A DNA stretch of 38,457 nucleotides from positions 1 through 38,457 of the forward strand of contig CAINOB010000053.1 of assembly GCA_903851365.1 (NCBI GenBank). The letters are read 5' to 3'. Position numbers and translations under genes: made by a program. Under the pieces are notes generated by a model. It searched no databases and was not told the DNA's origin. It saw only the letters and a list, made by a program, of their open reading frames with translations. Every line of letters starts with the position of its first letter. Position 1 is the stretch's first letter. Source of the stretch: an uncultured Bacteroidota bacterium. GTDB taxonomy: Bacteria > Bacteroidota > Bacteroidia > Bacteroidales > UBA12481. This document shows, in pieces, positions 16,484-24,699 of this stretch.

Positions 16484-16951
16484 TCAGTGCTTCTTTGTTG
16501 GGATGATTAAAAGCGGAAGTTTGGTATGACGGAGAACCTTTTCGGTTACACTTCCAATTACAATGTTTTCCAGCCATTTATGACTGTGTGAACCCATAAC
16601 GATCATATCGGCATGCACACCCTTGGCTGCAGCTAAAATTGAGTCGGCAAAATCGCCTTCCATCACCATCGTTTCAATGGTTTTGTTCCCCAGATGTTTT
16701 TTGTATTTATCAAGAAAGTGCTCCGAAGCATTTCTTACCCCTTCAATGGTATCGAATTGAAAAGGTTCCATTTCCATATATCCCTCAAATCCAATAATCG
16801 GTGAATATTGGCTCGAAGCATAATATACCGGATCAGTTATCACATGGAGCAGAATAGTTACTGCGTCCATTGACTGAGCAATTGAATAACCTTGTTCCGC
16901 AACTGTTTTTGAAGTTGGGTCGTAATCGAGGGCAATAAGTACTTTTTTCAT
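16484..16951 (-). CDS. UspA-family universal stress protein
   Basis: A 155-residue single Usp domain. It starts MKKVLIALDYDPTSK, with the Asp of the ATP-binding site, and has the typical nucleotide-binding signature MGSHSHKWLENIVIGSVTEKV (G-2X-G-9X-G-S/T-like, residues about 119-139), then LPLLIIPTKK at the C-terminus. ATP binding is therefore predicted. Usp proteins accumulate in stress and growth arrest; the exact target is unknown. It lies 5 bp after mlaD in the long 13021-23746 unit, which places it under operator copy C with the permease, the glycan genes and the Mla genes. Confidence 0.9.
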   Translation of the reverse strand: MKKVLIALDYDPTSKTVAEQGYSIAQSMDAVTILLHVITDPVYYASSQYSPIIGFEGYMEMEPFQFDTIEGVRNASEHFLDKYKKHLGNKTIETMVMEGDFADSILAAAKGVHADMIVMGSHSHKWLENIVIGSVTEKVLRHTKLPLLIIPTKKH

Positions 16952-16956
16952 TTTAT

Positions 16957-17661
16957 TTATTTTTTTTCTTCAGTAATTTTTTTCTCTTTTTCCTTAGCCT
17001 TTTTATTAAAATATCCCTTTAACAGAATATTGTCTTTGGCTGCTTCCATGTTTTCATTCAACCCTTTGGAACTGTTTCGGAGATTTAGCATCGTCTTATC
17101 AAAATTGTGTGCGATGGACGTGTCACCGATTAATTTGCCAAGGGTCCCCTGTCCATTGTTTATCTTGGCCATTATTTCCAAAAGACTTTGCGATATGGTT
17201 TCAGCATTCCACGCGGTTACCTGCAAACTTGCCATAATGGCGTCGGTTTCAACAGGTTCTTTGGATGCCAGGAACTGGCCCTCTTTTGCCAAAGGTGAAT
17301 CTGTACCCCCTTGCGTAATAATCAGTAACCGGTCGCCGATCAGTCCCTCAGAACCAATGGCTACCCGTGAATCTGATTTTATAAATTGGTGAACCTCTTT
17401 TCTTATAAGCATATCAACTTTCACCGTGGAATCGTTGATAATACTTATGTTATCGACTGTACCCACACTGATTCCTGAGAATCTGATGTTATTTCCAACT
17501 TGGAGCCCGCTGACATTGTAAAATGCGGAGGTAAGTCTGAATACAGGATTAAAAAGGTTTTTCTGCTTCCCGATTATGAAAATAGTAATTACAAACAGGG
17601 CCAATCCTGCTGCAACAAATAGTCCTAATCTGACTTTGAAATTGTGTGTATGAGTTTCCAT
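16957..17661 (-). CDS. mlaD: MlaD-like MCE-domain lipid-transport protein
   Basis: A 234-residue protein with one N-terminal membrane anchor (residues about 12-31, GLFVAAGLALFVITIFIIG), one MCE domain (about 38-118, with NIRFSGISVGTV and GSEGLIGDRLLII), and a C-terminal helical tail that ends in a lysine/glutamate-rich stretch. MlaD forms a hexameric ring on the periplasmic side of MlaE that conducts phospholipid between membranes. The gene follows mlaF by 12 bp. MlaB, MlaC and MlaA genes are not present here, which is common in Bacteroidota. The symbol is assigned by family and context, not by proven orthology. Confidence 0.85.
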   Translation of the reverse strand: METHTHNFKVRLGLFVAAGLALFVITIFIIGKQKNLFNPVFRLTSAFYNVSGLQVGNNIRFSGISVGTVDNISIINDSTVKVDMLIRKEVHQFIKSDSRVAIGSEGLIGDRLLIITQGGTDSPLAKEGQFLASKEPVETDAIMASLQVTAWNAETISQSLLEIMAKINNGQGTLGKLIGDTSIAHNFDKTMLNLRNSSKGLNENMEAAKDNILLKGYFNKKAKEKEKKITEEKK

Positions 17662-17673
17662 TTTTTTCTTGTT

Positions 17674-18411
17674 TTAAATAAAGAATGACTTGATTAATGG
17701 GTCGGCGGATTTTTCGAAATCCTCAATTTTGCCTTCCTGATATACGGTCCCATCATTCAGCATAATCACCCGGTCTGCCGTTTTCTGGGCACATCTGATA
17801 TCGTGCGTAATAATAATGGAAGAAGTTTTGTATCGTTTCTGAATATCATTGATAAGCGTACTTATTTCATCCGAAGTCGCGGGGTCGAGACCCGTTGTGG
17901 GCTCATCATAAAGCATAATCATCGGGTCAACAATTATTGTGCGGGCAAGGCTTATCCTTTTTCTCATGCCTCCGGATAGCTGTGAAGGCATTTTATCCAA
18001 TGCTTCTGCTAAACCAACTTGCTCCAGGACTTCATTTATTTTTTCTTTGATTTCAATTTCTGACAGGTCTCTTTTTATCCTCCGTAAAGGAAACTCGAGG
18101 TTTTGTTTCACCGTCATCGAGTCATACAAGGCACCGCTTTGGAACAAAAAACCTATTTTCATCCTTATTTCACCGAGTTCCTGTCGGGAAATTGAGGTCA
18201 CATTTTTTTCAAATACATTGATTGTTCCACCGTCAGATTTTAGTAACCCGACAATGCATTTAATCAATACCGATTTGCCGGTACCGGATTTGCCAAGTAC
18301 CGCCAGATTTTCTCCGTTAAGGAGTTTGAGTGAGATATTCTTCAGTACCATCTGATTGCCAAAAGATTTACTGAGATTCTCGATTTCAATAACTGATTTC
18401 CTGTTTGTCAT
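17674..18411 (-). CDS. mlaF: MlaF-like ABC transporter ATPase
   Basis: A 245-residue ABC ATPase with all motifs: Walker A GKSGTGKSVLIK, Q-loop at FLFQSGALYDSM, signature LSGGMRKRISLAR, Walker B IMLYDEPTTGLDP and switch His in IIITHDIRCA. The Q-loop phrase LFQSGALYDSMTV is characteristic of the Mla/Ttg2A subfamily rather than of sugar or peptide importers. It energises lipid movement through MlaE. The start overlaps the stop of mlaE by 4 bp, and mlaD follows after 12 bp, giving a complete E-F-D core. Confidence 0.92.
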   Translation of the reverse strand: MTNRKSVIEIENLSKSFGNQMVLKNISLKLLNGENLAVLGKSGTGKSVLIKCIVGLLKSDGGTINVFEKNVTSISRQELGEIRMKIGFLFQSGALYDSMTVKQNLEFPLRRIKRDLSEIEIKEKINEVLEQVGLAEALDKMPSQLSGGMRKRISLARTIIVDPMIMLYDEPTTGLDPATSDEISTLINDIQKRYKTSSIIITHDIRCAQKTADRVIMLNDGTVYQEGKIEDFEKSADPLIKSFFI

Positions 18412-19253
18412 AGCATATCAGTTATTTGTACCGCGATCATGTCCATGATGATCACAAGCAGTGAACCAATTACAACTGCTGAATTGGCTGCAACACCGAC
18501 ACTTTCAGTTCCTCGCCCGGCATTGTAACCCTTGTAACATCCAACTATTCCAATAACGGCGCCGAAAAAAACCGACTTTATCACCGCTGGCAGAAAATCT
18601 ACAAAATCAACATATCTGAACGCCTGCCGGAAAAACAATCCAAATGTCACATCTCCTTTTATATTGGCTCCTGCCCAGCTACCTAATATACCAAGGGCAT
18701 CTGCATACAGAATTAATATCGGGATCATGACCGTGGCAGCCAGTACTCTGGGAACAACCAGGAATTTCATCGGATTTGTCGAAGATACCTCCATGGCATC
18801 AATTTGCTCGGTAACCCTCATGGAGCCTAACTCAGCCCCCATGCCCGAACCAATTTTACCAGCACAGATAAGAGCCGTAATAACTGGCCCCATCTCACGG
18901 ATCAGCGAAACAGCTACCATGCCCGGAAGAAGTGACACTGCCCCGAAATTGGCCAGCGTTGGCCGCGATTGAATTGTTAGCACCAATCCCATAATGGCTC
19001 CCGTAATTGAAATCAGCGGCAAGGTTTTATATCCAATCTTGTAGCATTGATAAAAAAATTCCCTGAACTCAAAATTCCGCGAAAATGTCTCTTTGAAAAT
19101 TCGAAGGATAAATAGGAAGACATCCGCAATATCAGTCATGAAATTGCTGACTTGCTCCTTTTTTGCGATGGCTTTCTCACTGATTTTCAGGGTCACCTTC
19201 GTGGCATCCCTAAGTAGCGGAGTTAACTTGATTGCCGGAGAAAATTTTTTCAT
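18408..19253 (-). CDS. mlaE: MlaE-like lipid ABC transporter permease
   Basis: A 281-residue inner-membrane permease of the MlaE/Ttg2B family, with an amphipathic N-terminal region and about five membrane segments. Visible family phrases are PLISITGAIMGLVLTIQSR, the coupling-helix region AGKIGSGMGAELGSMRVTEQIDA, and the C-terminal CYKGYNAGRGTESVGVAAN. The start is 4 bp inside the end of the GT4-fusion gene, so translation of the lipid transporter is coupled to a glycan-modifying enzyme, an unusual arrangement. No substrate beyond phospholipid can be predicted. Confidence 0.92.
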   Translation of the reverse strand: MKKFSPAIKLTPLLRDATKVTLKISEKAIAKKEQVSNFMTDIADVFLFILRIFKETFSRNFEFREFFYQCYKIGYKTLPLISITGAIMGLVLTIQSRPTLANFGAVSLLPGMVAVSLIREMGPVITALICAGKIGSGMGAELGSMRVTEQIDAMEVSSTNPMKFLVVPRVLAATVMIPILILYADALGILGSWAGANIKGDVTFGLFFRQAFRYVDFVDFLPAVIKSVFFGAVIGIVGCYKGYNAGRGTESVGVAANSAVVIGSLLVIIMDMIAVQITDML

Positions 19254-21604
19254 CCCTGTGAGTTGAAATTTCTGTAATTTTCGATCGTTAACCTTGCCAG
19301 CAGGTAACTTACCGTAGATTCTGCTCCTTGGTTGAGATTAATATTGTGTTCCTCCATGCCGTCATAGCATCCTCCCGTACATGGATTATAAACTATCTGA
19401 TTAAGCCGGTTATTTCCCAAAAACCAATTGAAAGCAGTCACCATTTTAAGCTTATACTGCTCATCATTAAATACATCGTAAAACTTACTTAATGTCATAA
19501 TAGTATAAGCAACGTCAATCGGCTGCTCACCGAAATGACCTGGTAACTGGCCTTTTTGAAGCCATTCCTTATTTGAAATAACCTCAATACCATTTTCATT
19601 GAATGTTTGTGACAATAGAAAACCGAAGGAGGCCAGCGCTATGTCTTTATACTCTGAATTACCGGTCATCTGCCAGGCACATAATAGTGCTTCAGGCATA
19701 ATACTGTTAGCATAGGTAAGATAACCTTCAAACCACTCCCAGTCTTCTACAGATTCATGACGATACATCTGAGCCAGCCGATTGGCAAGTAATTTGAAAA
19801 GTGTAACGTTAACAGGAGATATTACAACATCTGAATAGTAATATAATCCCTTGATTGCAAAGGCTATTGCCCGTGGAGAGTGAACCGTAATCATGTGAGG
19901 CAATGATCTCTCCAGTAATTTGCATGCTTCGCTGGTGATTTCGATAGGTAACAACCCCTTTAATGCTGCCAGATATCCTAAAGCCCAAATAGCTCTGCCA
20001 TTCGAATCGTCCAGATTCGAAGTTTTATTCTGATCGGTGCAATTTTTGTCCCGATCCACATAATTTAGGAAATCTCCTGACGGCTGTAAACAATATTTAA
20101 TGAAGCTTAAATATTTCCGAATGTAATTCAGAATTTCTTCTTCACCCGATAATTCATAATACATGCACATGGAAACCAGGGCCCTGGCATTGTCATCAAG
20201 TGTATATCCGGTACTCAGGTCAGGCTGGTTGATTTTAGCGAATTGAATTATTCCAATATCGGTCGTCATCTTTTTTAGGTGGTCCAGATTGATCTTTGGC
20301 ACCTTAAATTCGATTTTAATAATCTCATCTGCTATTTTTTTAAAGAGTACCCCATGAGCTACAGCTGAATTTTCCCATGCAGAAGCAACTATTTTTTGAA
20401 GGGCATTTGTACTGATACTTTTACGTTTCTCCTCATCCGCCAGTAACCCGATGATTGCATCGCCCAGCTGCGTGGAATTGAGAAAATCGAATATGATCCC
20501 GGTATCCTCAGTGAGGATTTCCTTTGCATGTGGAATAGGGGTTGAAATGATCGGGCAACCGCAACTCAATGCGTACGCAAATGTTCCGCTTACTGCCTGA
20601 TGAGGATCGTTGGTCGTAAAAAGGTAAATATCAGTAAGCTGCAAATATTCAAGTAAATCGGGTAAGGCGAGATAACTGTTGATGAATTTGACATGACCCC
20701 CAAGATTGTTTTTTTCAACTATCGATTCCAGAAAGCTTCGGTATTTCTCTCCCTCATTTTTTAAAACTTCCGGATGGGTCTTCCCTATAATCAGAAACAA
20801 AACCTTTTGATTTGTCTTAATAACCGCCGGTAAAGCTTCCAATGTTGTTTCAATACTCTTCCCCGAACTCAGCAAACCAAATGTTGTTAGGATCTGCCGG
20901 CCCTCAAGACCATACTTTTTCTTCAGAAAATTCTTGTCAATATGTGGCACCAAATGAGTACCATGAGGAATTACAATTATTTTTTCTTCAGGAATCTGAT
21001 AGGTGTCCGTTAAAATCCTGGCTGCGTTATTGGTCATGACTATGATCGACTGGCAAACGTCAGCAATGTTCTGTAACCTGAATTTTAACCGTATATCCGG
21101 ATTCGGCAACACCGTATGAAAAACGATAATTATCGGCTTGTTCAATTGATAAAGGAATTCCTGGAACTGTGATTCCATATGGTTATAGAAACCGAATTCA
21201 TGCTGGATAACCACCAGGCTGATATGCTGGTCTCGGTTTATTTTAAATGCCAGATTTATATAATCAGCCGCATTGGAGGTTTTCAATGTATACTTTACCA
21301 GGCTGGGGTAGGTAAGACTCTCCTCTCCGGATTCCAGGGCACAAACCTTTATCGACATGGTATTGTTGAATTGATTATTCAGAGATTTAATTAAATCCTG
21401 CGAATAAGTTGCAATTCCGCATTCCCTGGGCGGGTAGGAGGTGATAAACAGGATTTCGGGCAGATTTTTTAAATTCGACTTGATCAATCTCATTTTTGTT
21501 GGAGAATGTTCAATTTCACAAAAAGCGGAATTGCTTTCACCAAATAATTGTCTATAATGATTGGCACTGCTAAGAAGTTGCAGCGATTCTATTTTGTTTT
21601 TCAT
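19250..21604 (-). CDS. GT4 glycosyltransferase fused to a helical (alpha/alpha)-barrel-like domain
   Basis: A 784-residue two-part protein. Residues about 45-430 are a GT4 GT-B fold: FITSYPPRECGIATYSQDL is the N-terminal sugar-acceptor loop, and FGLLSSGKSIETTLEALP, TNDPHQAVSGTFAYALSCGCP and the tail helices form the donor half. Residues about 440-784 are a separate helical domain with repeated barrel-like segments (GYTLDDNARALVSMCMYYEL, EDWEWFEGYLTYANS, LNQGAESTVSYLLARL) resembling (alpha/alpha)6 glycosidases or epimerases; its activity is unknown. The GH130 gene upstream overlaps it by 35 bp, a pairing seen in mannoside-related loci, so a mannosyl product is possible but not shown. It overlaps mlaE by 4 bp. 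No signal peptide; cytoplasmic. Confidence 0.8.
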   Translation of the reverse strand: MKNKIESLQLLSSANHYRQLFGESNSAFCEIEHSPTKMRLIKSNLKNLPEILFITSYPPRECGIATYSQDLIKSLNNQFNNTMSIKVCALESGEESLTYPSLVKYTLKTSNAADYINLAFKINRDQHISLVVIQHEFGFYNHMESQFQEFLYQLNKPIIIVFHTVLPNPDIRLKFRLQNIADVCQSIIVMTNNAARILTDTYQIPEEKIIVIPHGTHLVPHIDKNFLKKKYGLEGRQILTTFGLLSSGKSIETTLEALPAVIKTNQKVLFLIIGKTHPEVLKNEGEKYRSFLESIVEKNNLGGHVKFINSYLALPDLLEYLQLTDIYLFTTNDPHQAVSGTFAYALSCGCPIISTPIPHAKEILTEDTGIIFDFLNSTQLGDAIIGLLADEEKRKSISTNALQKIVASAWENSAVAHGVLFKKIADEIIKIEFKVPKINLDHLKKMTTDIGIIQFAKINQPDLSTGYTLDDNARALVSMCMYYELSGEEEILNYIRKYLSFIKYCLQPSGDFLNYVDRDKNCTDQNKTSNLDDSNGRAIWALGYLAALKGLLPIEITSEACKLLERSLPHMITVHSPRAIAFAIKGLYYYSDVVISPVNVTLFKLLANRLAQMYRHESVEDWEWFEGYLTYANSIMPEALLCAWQMTGNSEYKDIALASFGFLLSQTFNENGIEVISNKEWLQKGQLPGHFGEQPIDVAYTIMTLSKFYDVFNDEQYKLKMVTAFNWFLGNNRLNQIVYNPCTGGCYDGMEEHNINLNQGAESTVSYLLARLTIENYRNFNSQG

Positions 21605-22637
21605 CTTTTGCGGTAAAATTTAATAATTCAGAAACTAATGCGGTTAAACTAACTGAGGCACAAGCGATTTGAGAATCTGCAGCACCATAATATATGAATA
21701 GGGTATCTCCAAAAACAGCGGTACCCGTCGGAAAAACAACATTGTTGACTTCCCCCTTAATTTCCCACTTCAGCTCCGGTGAAAACAATGCATAAGGCAA
21801 CCGAGCTAAAACGTTGAATGGATTATTTAACTCCAGCAAAGCTGCACAAGCCGAATAAACTAATCCTTGCTCTGTTTCTTCCACCCCATGATAAATCAGG
21901 AGCCAACCGTATTCCGTTTCAATAGGCGGACAACCTCCACCGATATAACTGGCCTCAAATTCATAAACTGGATCAAATAAGATATGATCCTGGAAATTCT
22001 GAAAATAGTCATCCCAAAATTCTTTAGTCAGATCCTTTAACGTTTTCACAAAAGCAATTTGAATTCCAGGCCTGATGCGATGAAGAAAAACAAATTGTCC
22101 ATTTATTTTCCTCGGAAAAAACATGACGTTCTTATCCCAAAGCATTATCTTTTTCTCGGGATCAGCATCCTGGTAGTAGAATTTGTGATTATGATAATAG
22201 TCCTTATTTACCTTTCCTGCCGATTCAACCAGGTATACAAATTCAACATAAGTGATGGGGGGCACAATTATACCATGTTTCTTAAAGGTTTTCAGGTCTT
22301 TTGAGGTTGCCAGTGCTCCCCTGGCATTTATTCCGTCATAGGCGGTATAGGTCAGGTAATAGGTGGAGTCAATCTTCACGATCCTGGCATCTTCAACACC
22401 CTGTGTTTCATAATCGAATTCAGAGGAAATCAGTGGAATATTTAATCTTTCAGCAACATTCAACGGACCATCTAACCGGCAATAACCTATACATGAAATA
22501 TTGCCTTTCTGTACGGCCCGATAAAACAGGTGAACACTGTCGCCATCCCTTATGGCAGCCGGATTAAGTACTCCGTCATTTTCAAAATCCAGATTGGTTT
22601 TTGATAATATCACGCCTTCCTTCTTGACCTTAATCAT
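21570..22637 (-). CDS. GH130-family protein (mannoside phosphorylase or hydrolase)
   Basis: A 355-residue five-bladed beta-propeller enzyme of GH130. Family marks are VLNPAAIRDGDSVHLFYRA near the N-terminus, QGVEDARIVKIDSTYYLTYTAY (the ED-R motif with the catalytic acid region), VFLHRIRPGIQIAF, IGGGCPPIETEYGWLLIYHG, and the C-terminal VVFPTGTAVFGDTLFIYYGAAD. Known members cleave beta-1,2- or beta-1,4-mannosides, by phosphorolysis or hydrolysis; which applies here depends on the phosphate-binding residues and needs alignment. Cytoplasmic. The ATG overlaps the end of the permease gene by 4 bp, and its own end overlaps the GT4 fusion by 35 bp, which suggests synthesis and breakdown of one glycan. 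Confidence 0.88.
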   Translation of the reverse strand: MIKVKKEGVILSKTNLDFENDGVLNPAAIRDGDSVHLFYRAVQKGNISCIGYCRLDGPLNVAERLNIPLISSEFDYETQGVEDARIVKIDSTYYLTYTAYDGINARGALATSKDLKTFKKHGIIVPPITYVEFVYLVESAGKVNKDYYHNHKFYYQDADPEKKIMLWDKNVMFFPRKINGQFVFLHRIRPGIQIAFVKTLKDLTKEFWDDYFQNFQDHILFDPVYEFEASYIGGGCPPIETEYGWLLIYHGVEETEQGLVYSACAALLELNNPFNVLARLPYALFSPELKWEIKGEVNNVVFPTGTAVFGDTLFIYYGAADSQIACASVSLTALVSELLNFTAKDEKQNRIAATS

Positions 22638-23746
22638 TTGGTTTTGATTTTTAATTTTTTTAGTATCGGATTTATTTCCAATATCAATGGTGGCATTGAA
22701 TCGCCTAATAAAAATCCCCAGGGCTTCAGCGGTTCAATATGGTCGAAAAAGAGTTTTATAATCGCCATTAATGGTATCGAAAGAAACATGCCTGGGATAC
22801 CCCAAAGTGCATTGCCCACAAATACAACTATGATCGAGAATAACGCATTGATTTTGACTTTTGAGGCAACGATATAGGGAACGATATAGTTATTGTCTAC
22901 TAATTGGATCAGATAATAGGCCACCATTACATAAATGGCATACAGTGGGGTCGTTTTGGTGGCTATGGCAACTGCCATTGGAAGGGCAACAGCCACAAGG
23001 CCCCCGATATATGGGATAACATTCAGGATCGCACCAATAATTCCAAGCAGAATGGCATAGTCGATTCCCAGCACCAACAGAGCTGAGGTATCCAGAATAG
23101 CAACCAAAACTGCTTCAATAACCAAACCTACCAGATAGCGCTGAATCACCGACTTAGTCTGGCTGACAATTTCGCTAACCTGAACCTGATTCCCCGAAGC
23201 AAAAACTCTTGTGATAAATTCCCTCAATAAGGGTTGGTAGAAAAGCAATAAAAAGACATAGACTGGAATTAGAAATAGAACAACAATGGCATTACCAACA
23301 ATGACGAGGGTTTGACCGATAACAGCGGTGCTTGTATTAATAAACTCATTAACCGTTTTGGTGATCCATTCATGAATCTTTCGAGGGTTAATATCGAAAT
23401 TGTTAGATATCCATGCGATTGATCCGTCAGAGATTGCGGAAAACCTTTCGACCAGTGTGGGCCAGGTTGCACTGAACCGGTTAATCTGCGAAAAAATCAG
23501 TGCACAGAGTCCAAAAAGCGTAATTGCCGTAAGAAGTAACGTTATGATAATGGCAATGACCCTGTTAATTTTCAGTCGTGTAAAAAAACTCACTACCGGG
23601 TGAAGTACAGTGGCCACAATGATGGCAAAAACAATCGGGACCAGAATACTTTTCGCAATAAAAAGTATAGATAGAATAGCAATAAGACCGACAAAAATGA
23701 TGGCGGTTTTAGCGTAAAATGGTAATTCTATCACTTTTTTAATCAC
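22634..23746 (-). CDS. AI-2E (PerM)-family transporter
   Basis: A 370-residue polytopic membrane protein. Paired N-terminal hydrophobic segments (residues about 12-55) are followed by another at about 62-85, a hydrophilic loop, and a C-terminal membrane cluster containing GIIGAILNVIPYIGGLVAVALP, the best-conserved segment of the AI-2E/PerM family, plus NALWGIPGMFLSIPLMAIIKLF. Members export small signals or act as ion antiporters; the substrate here is not predictable. The start codon is GTG at 23744-23746. It is the first gene of the long minus-strand unit, with operator copy C 66 bp upstream, and overlaps the GH130 gene by 4 bp. Confidence 0.9.
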   Translation of the reverse strand: MIKKVIELPFYAKTAIIFVGLIAILSILFIAKSILVPIVFAIIVATVLHPVVSFFTRLKINRVIAIIITLLLTAITLFGLCALIFSQINRFSATWPTLVERFSAISDGSIAWISNNFDINPRKIHEWITKTVNEFINTSTAVIGQTLVIVGNAIVVLFLIPVYVFLLLFYQPLLREFITRVFASGNQVQVSEIVSQTKSVIQRYLVGLVIEAVLVAILDTSALLVLGIDYAILLGIIGAILNVIPYIGGLVAVALPMAVAIATKTTPLYAIYVMVAYYLIQLVDNNYIVPYIVASKVKINALFSIIVVFVGNALWGIPGMFLSIPLMAIIKLFFDHIEPLKPWGFLLGDSMPPLILEINPILKKLKIKTK

Positions 23747-23784
23747 GGTTTATAAACTTAAATGGGTTTATTAATTTATGTAAG

Positions 23785-23850
23785 CAAAGATGAGCTGGCT
23801 GGGGCTCCTGCGTGTTACACAATTGCTTACAAGAGTTACATCATTCACAC
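23785..23850 (-). promoter_or_regulatory. Copy C of the 21-bp direct-repeat operator with -7 element, ahead of the permease/GH130/Mla operon
   Basis: TTACA cores lie at 23815-23819 and 23836-23840 on the plus strand, 21 bp apart, ending ATTCACAC at 23850. In gene orientation it reads AATGATGTAACTC ... AATTGTGTAACAC. Minus-strand CATCTTTG at 23785-23792 is one base from TAnnTTTG and lies 23 bp from the nearer core, exactly as in copy A. The GTG start of the permease gene follows 38 bp later. This would be the promoter for up to nine genes. Confidence 0.65.
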
Positions 23851-23891
23851 ATTTAGTGAATGACACTCAGTGGTGTGGGAAAGTGAACGGT

Positions 23892-24641
23892 TTATAAATG
23901 CTCCAAAAGATCCGCCTGCTGGTGAATCTTGCTCAGGCGCCATTCGCAAAGCAATTTCAACCGGTAAAGAACATTGGAGGTTGCCCTGTTGTGTATCGAT
24001 TGCCAGGGAATATTGATGAGGCCGCTTAATGCCTTGTTTTTCTTACCGTAAAAATTAAATCCAACGATCAGGAAAAGTTGAGTGGGTTCCTTTTCGCCCA
24101 GATCGGCAATCGACGACCGTACATACATGGAGAAAAATCCGATCGGATATCCTCCGCTGCACTCGTAAAGCAGATACCTTGCATTATCAAAATCATAAGA
24201 GTCGGGAACTTTTTTAAAGCGGATGGAATTCATCAGGAATAGGGGGACCAGCCTGATTCCGAAAATACTCGTCCATCCAAACGGCCAGCGGGAGCGACCG
24301 AAAAGCAAAACCCTGATATTTTCCAACCGGTTGCCTACCCTGTCAACCTTAGCCAGGTGATTGGGCCAGCAGGTTGACTCGCCGTTCCATTTCAACAGTT
24401 CATTGAACATGTAACTTGGCGGTGCATTTACCCCGATCCGGTGAATATTAAGAACGGTAAAGTCGTCGGGTTTAATACCCAGTCGCTGCAGGATCCTTTT
24501 ATTATAATTTTCACGGTCATCTTCATTCCTGAAAGCCTGCAATGTAGGTGGCTTCGGCTTGAACAGCAGGAAATACCAGATATCAGTAAAGATATTGCGG
24601 CTGCGGATCGGAGGAGCGATATTTATTGCCTTATCATGCAT
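23892..24641 (-). CDS. Unrecognised protein, 249 residues
   Basis: I do not recognise the family. The protein has no signal peptide, is rich in aromatic and basic residues, and has a moderately hydrophobic centre (GWTSIFGIRLVPLFLMNSI) that is not a clear membrane helix. Patches that look structured or conserved are TVLNIHRIGVNAPPSYMFNELL, YLLYECSGGYPIGFFSMYVRSS, and the C-terminal SIHNRATSNVLYRLKLLCEWRL. Codon use matches its neighbours and no stop interrupts it, so a real gene is likely. It is divergent from the DUF1295 gene (58 bp between the starts), and its end lies 41 bp from operator copy C. No partner suggests a function. Confidence 0.65.
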   Translation of the reverse strand: MHDKAINIAPPIRSRNIFTDIWYFLLFKPKPPTLQAFRNEDDRENYNKRILQRLGIKPDDFTVLNIHRIGVNAPPSYMFNELLKWNGESTCWPNHLAKVDRVGNRLENIRVLLFGRSRWPFGWTSIFGIRLVPLFLMNSIRFKKVPDSYDFDNARYLLYECSGGYPIGFFSMYVRSSIADLGEKEPTQLFLIVGFNFYGKKNKALSGLINIPWQSIHNRATSNVLYRLKLLCEWRLSKIHQQADLLEHL

Positions 24642-24699
24642 AGTTCTACTGCTAAACTACAAGAAATTTGTTATGTTTCCGCCGCCTAAAACATGATCT

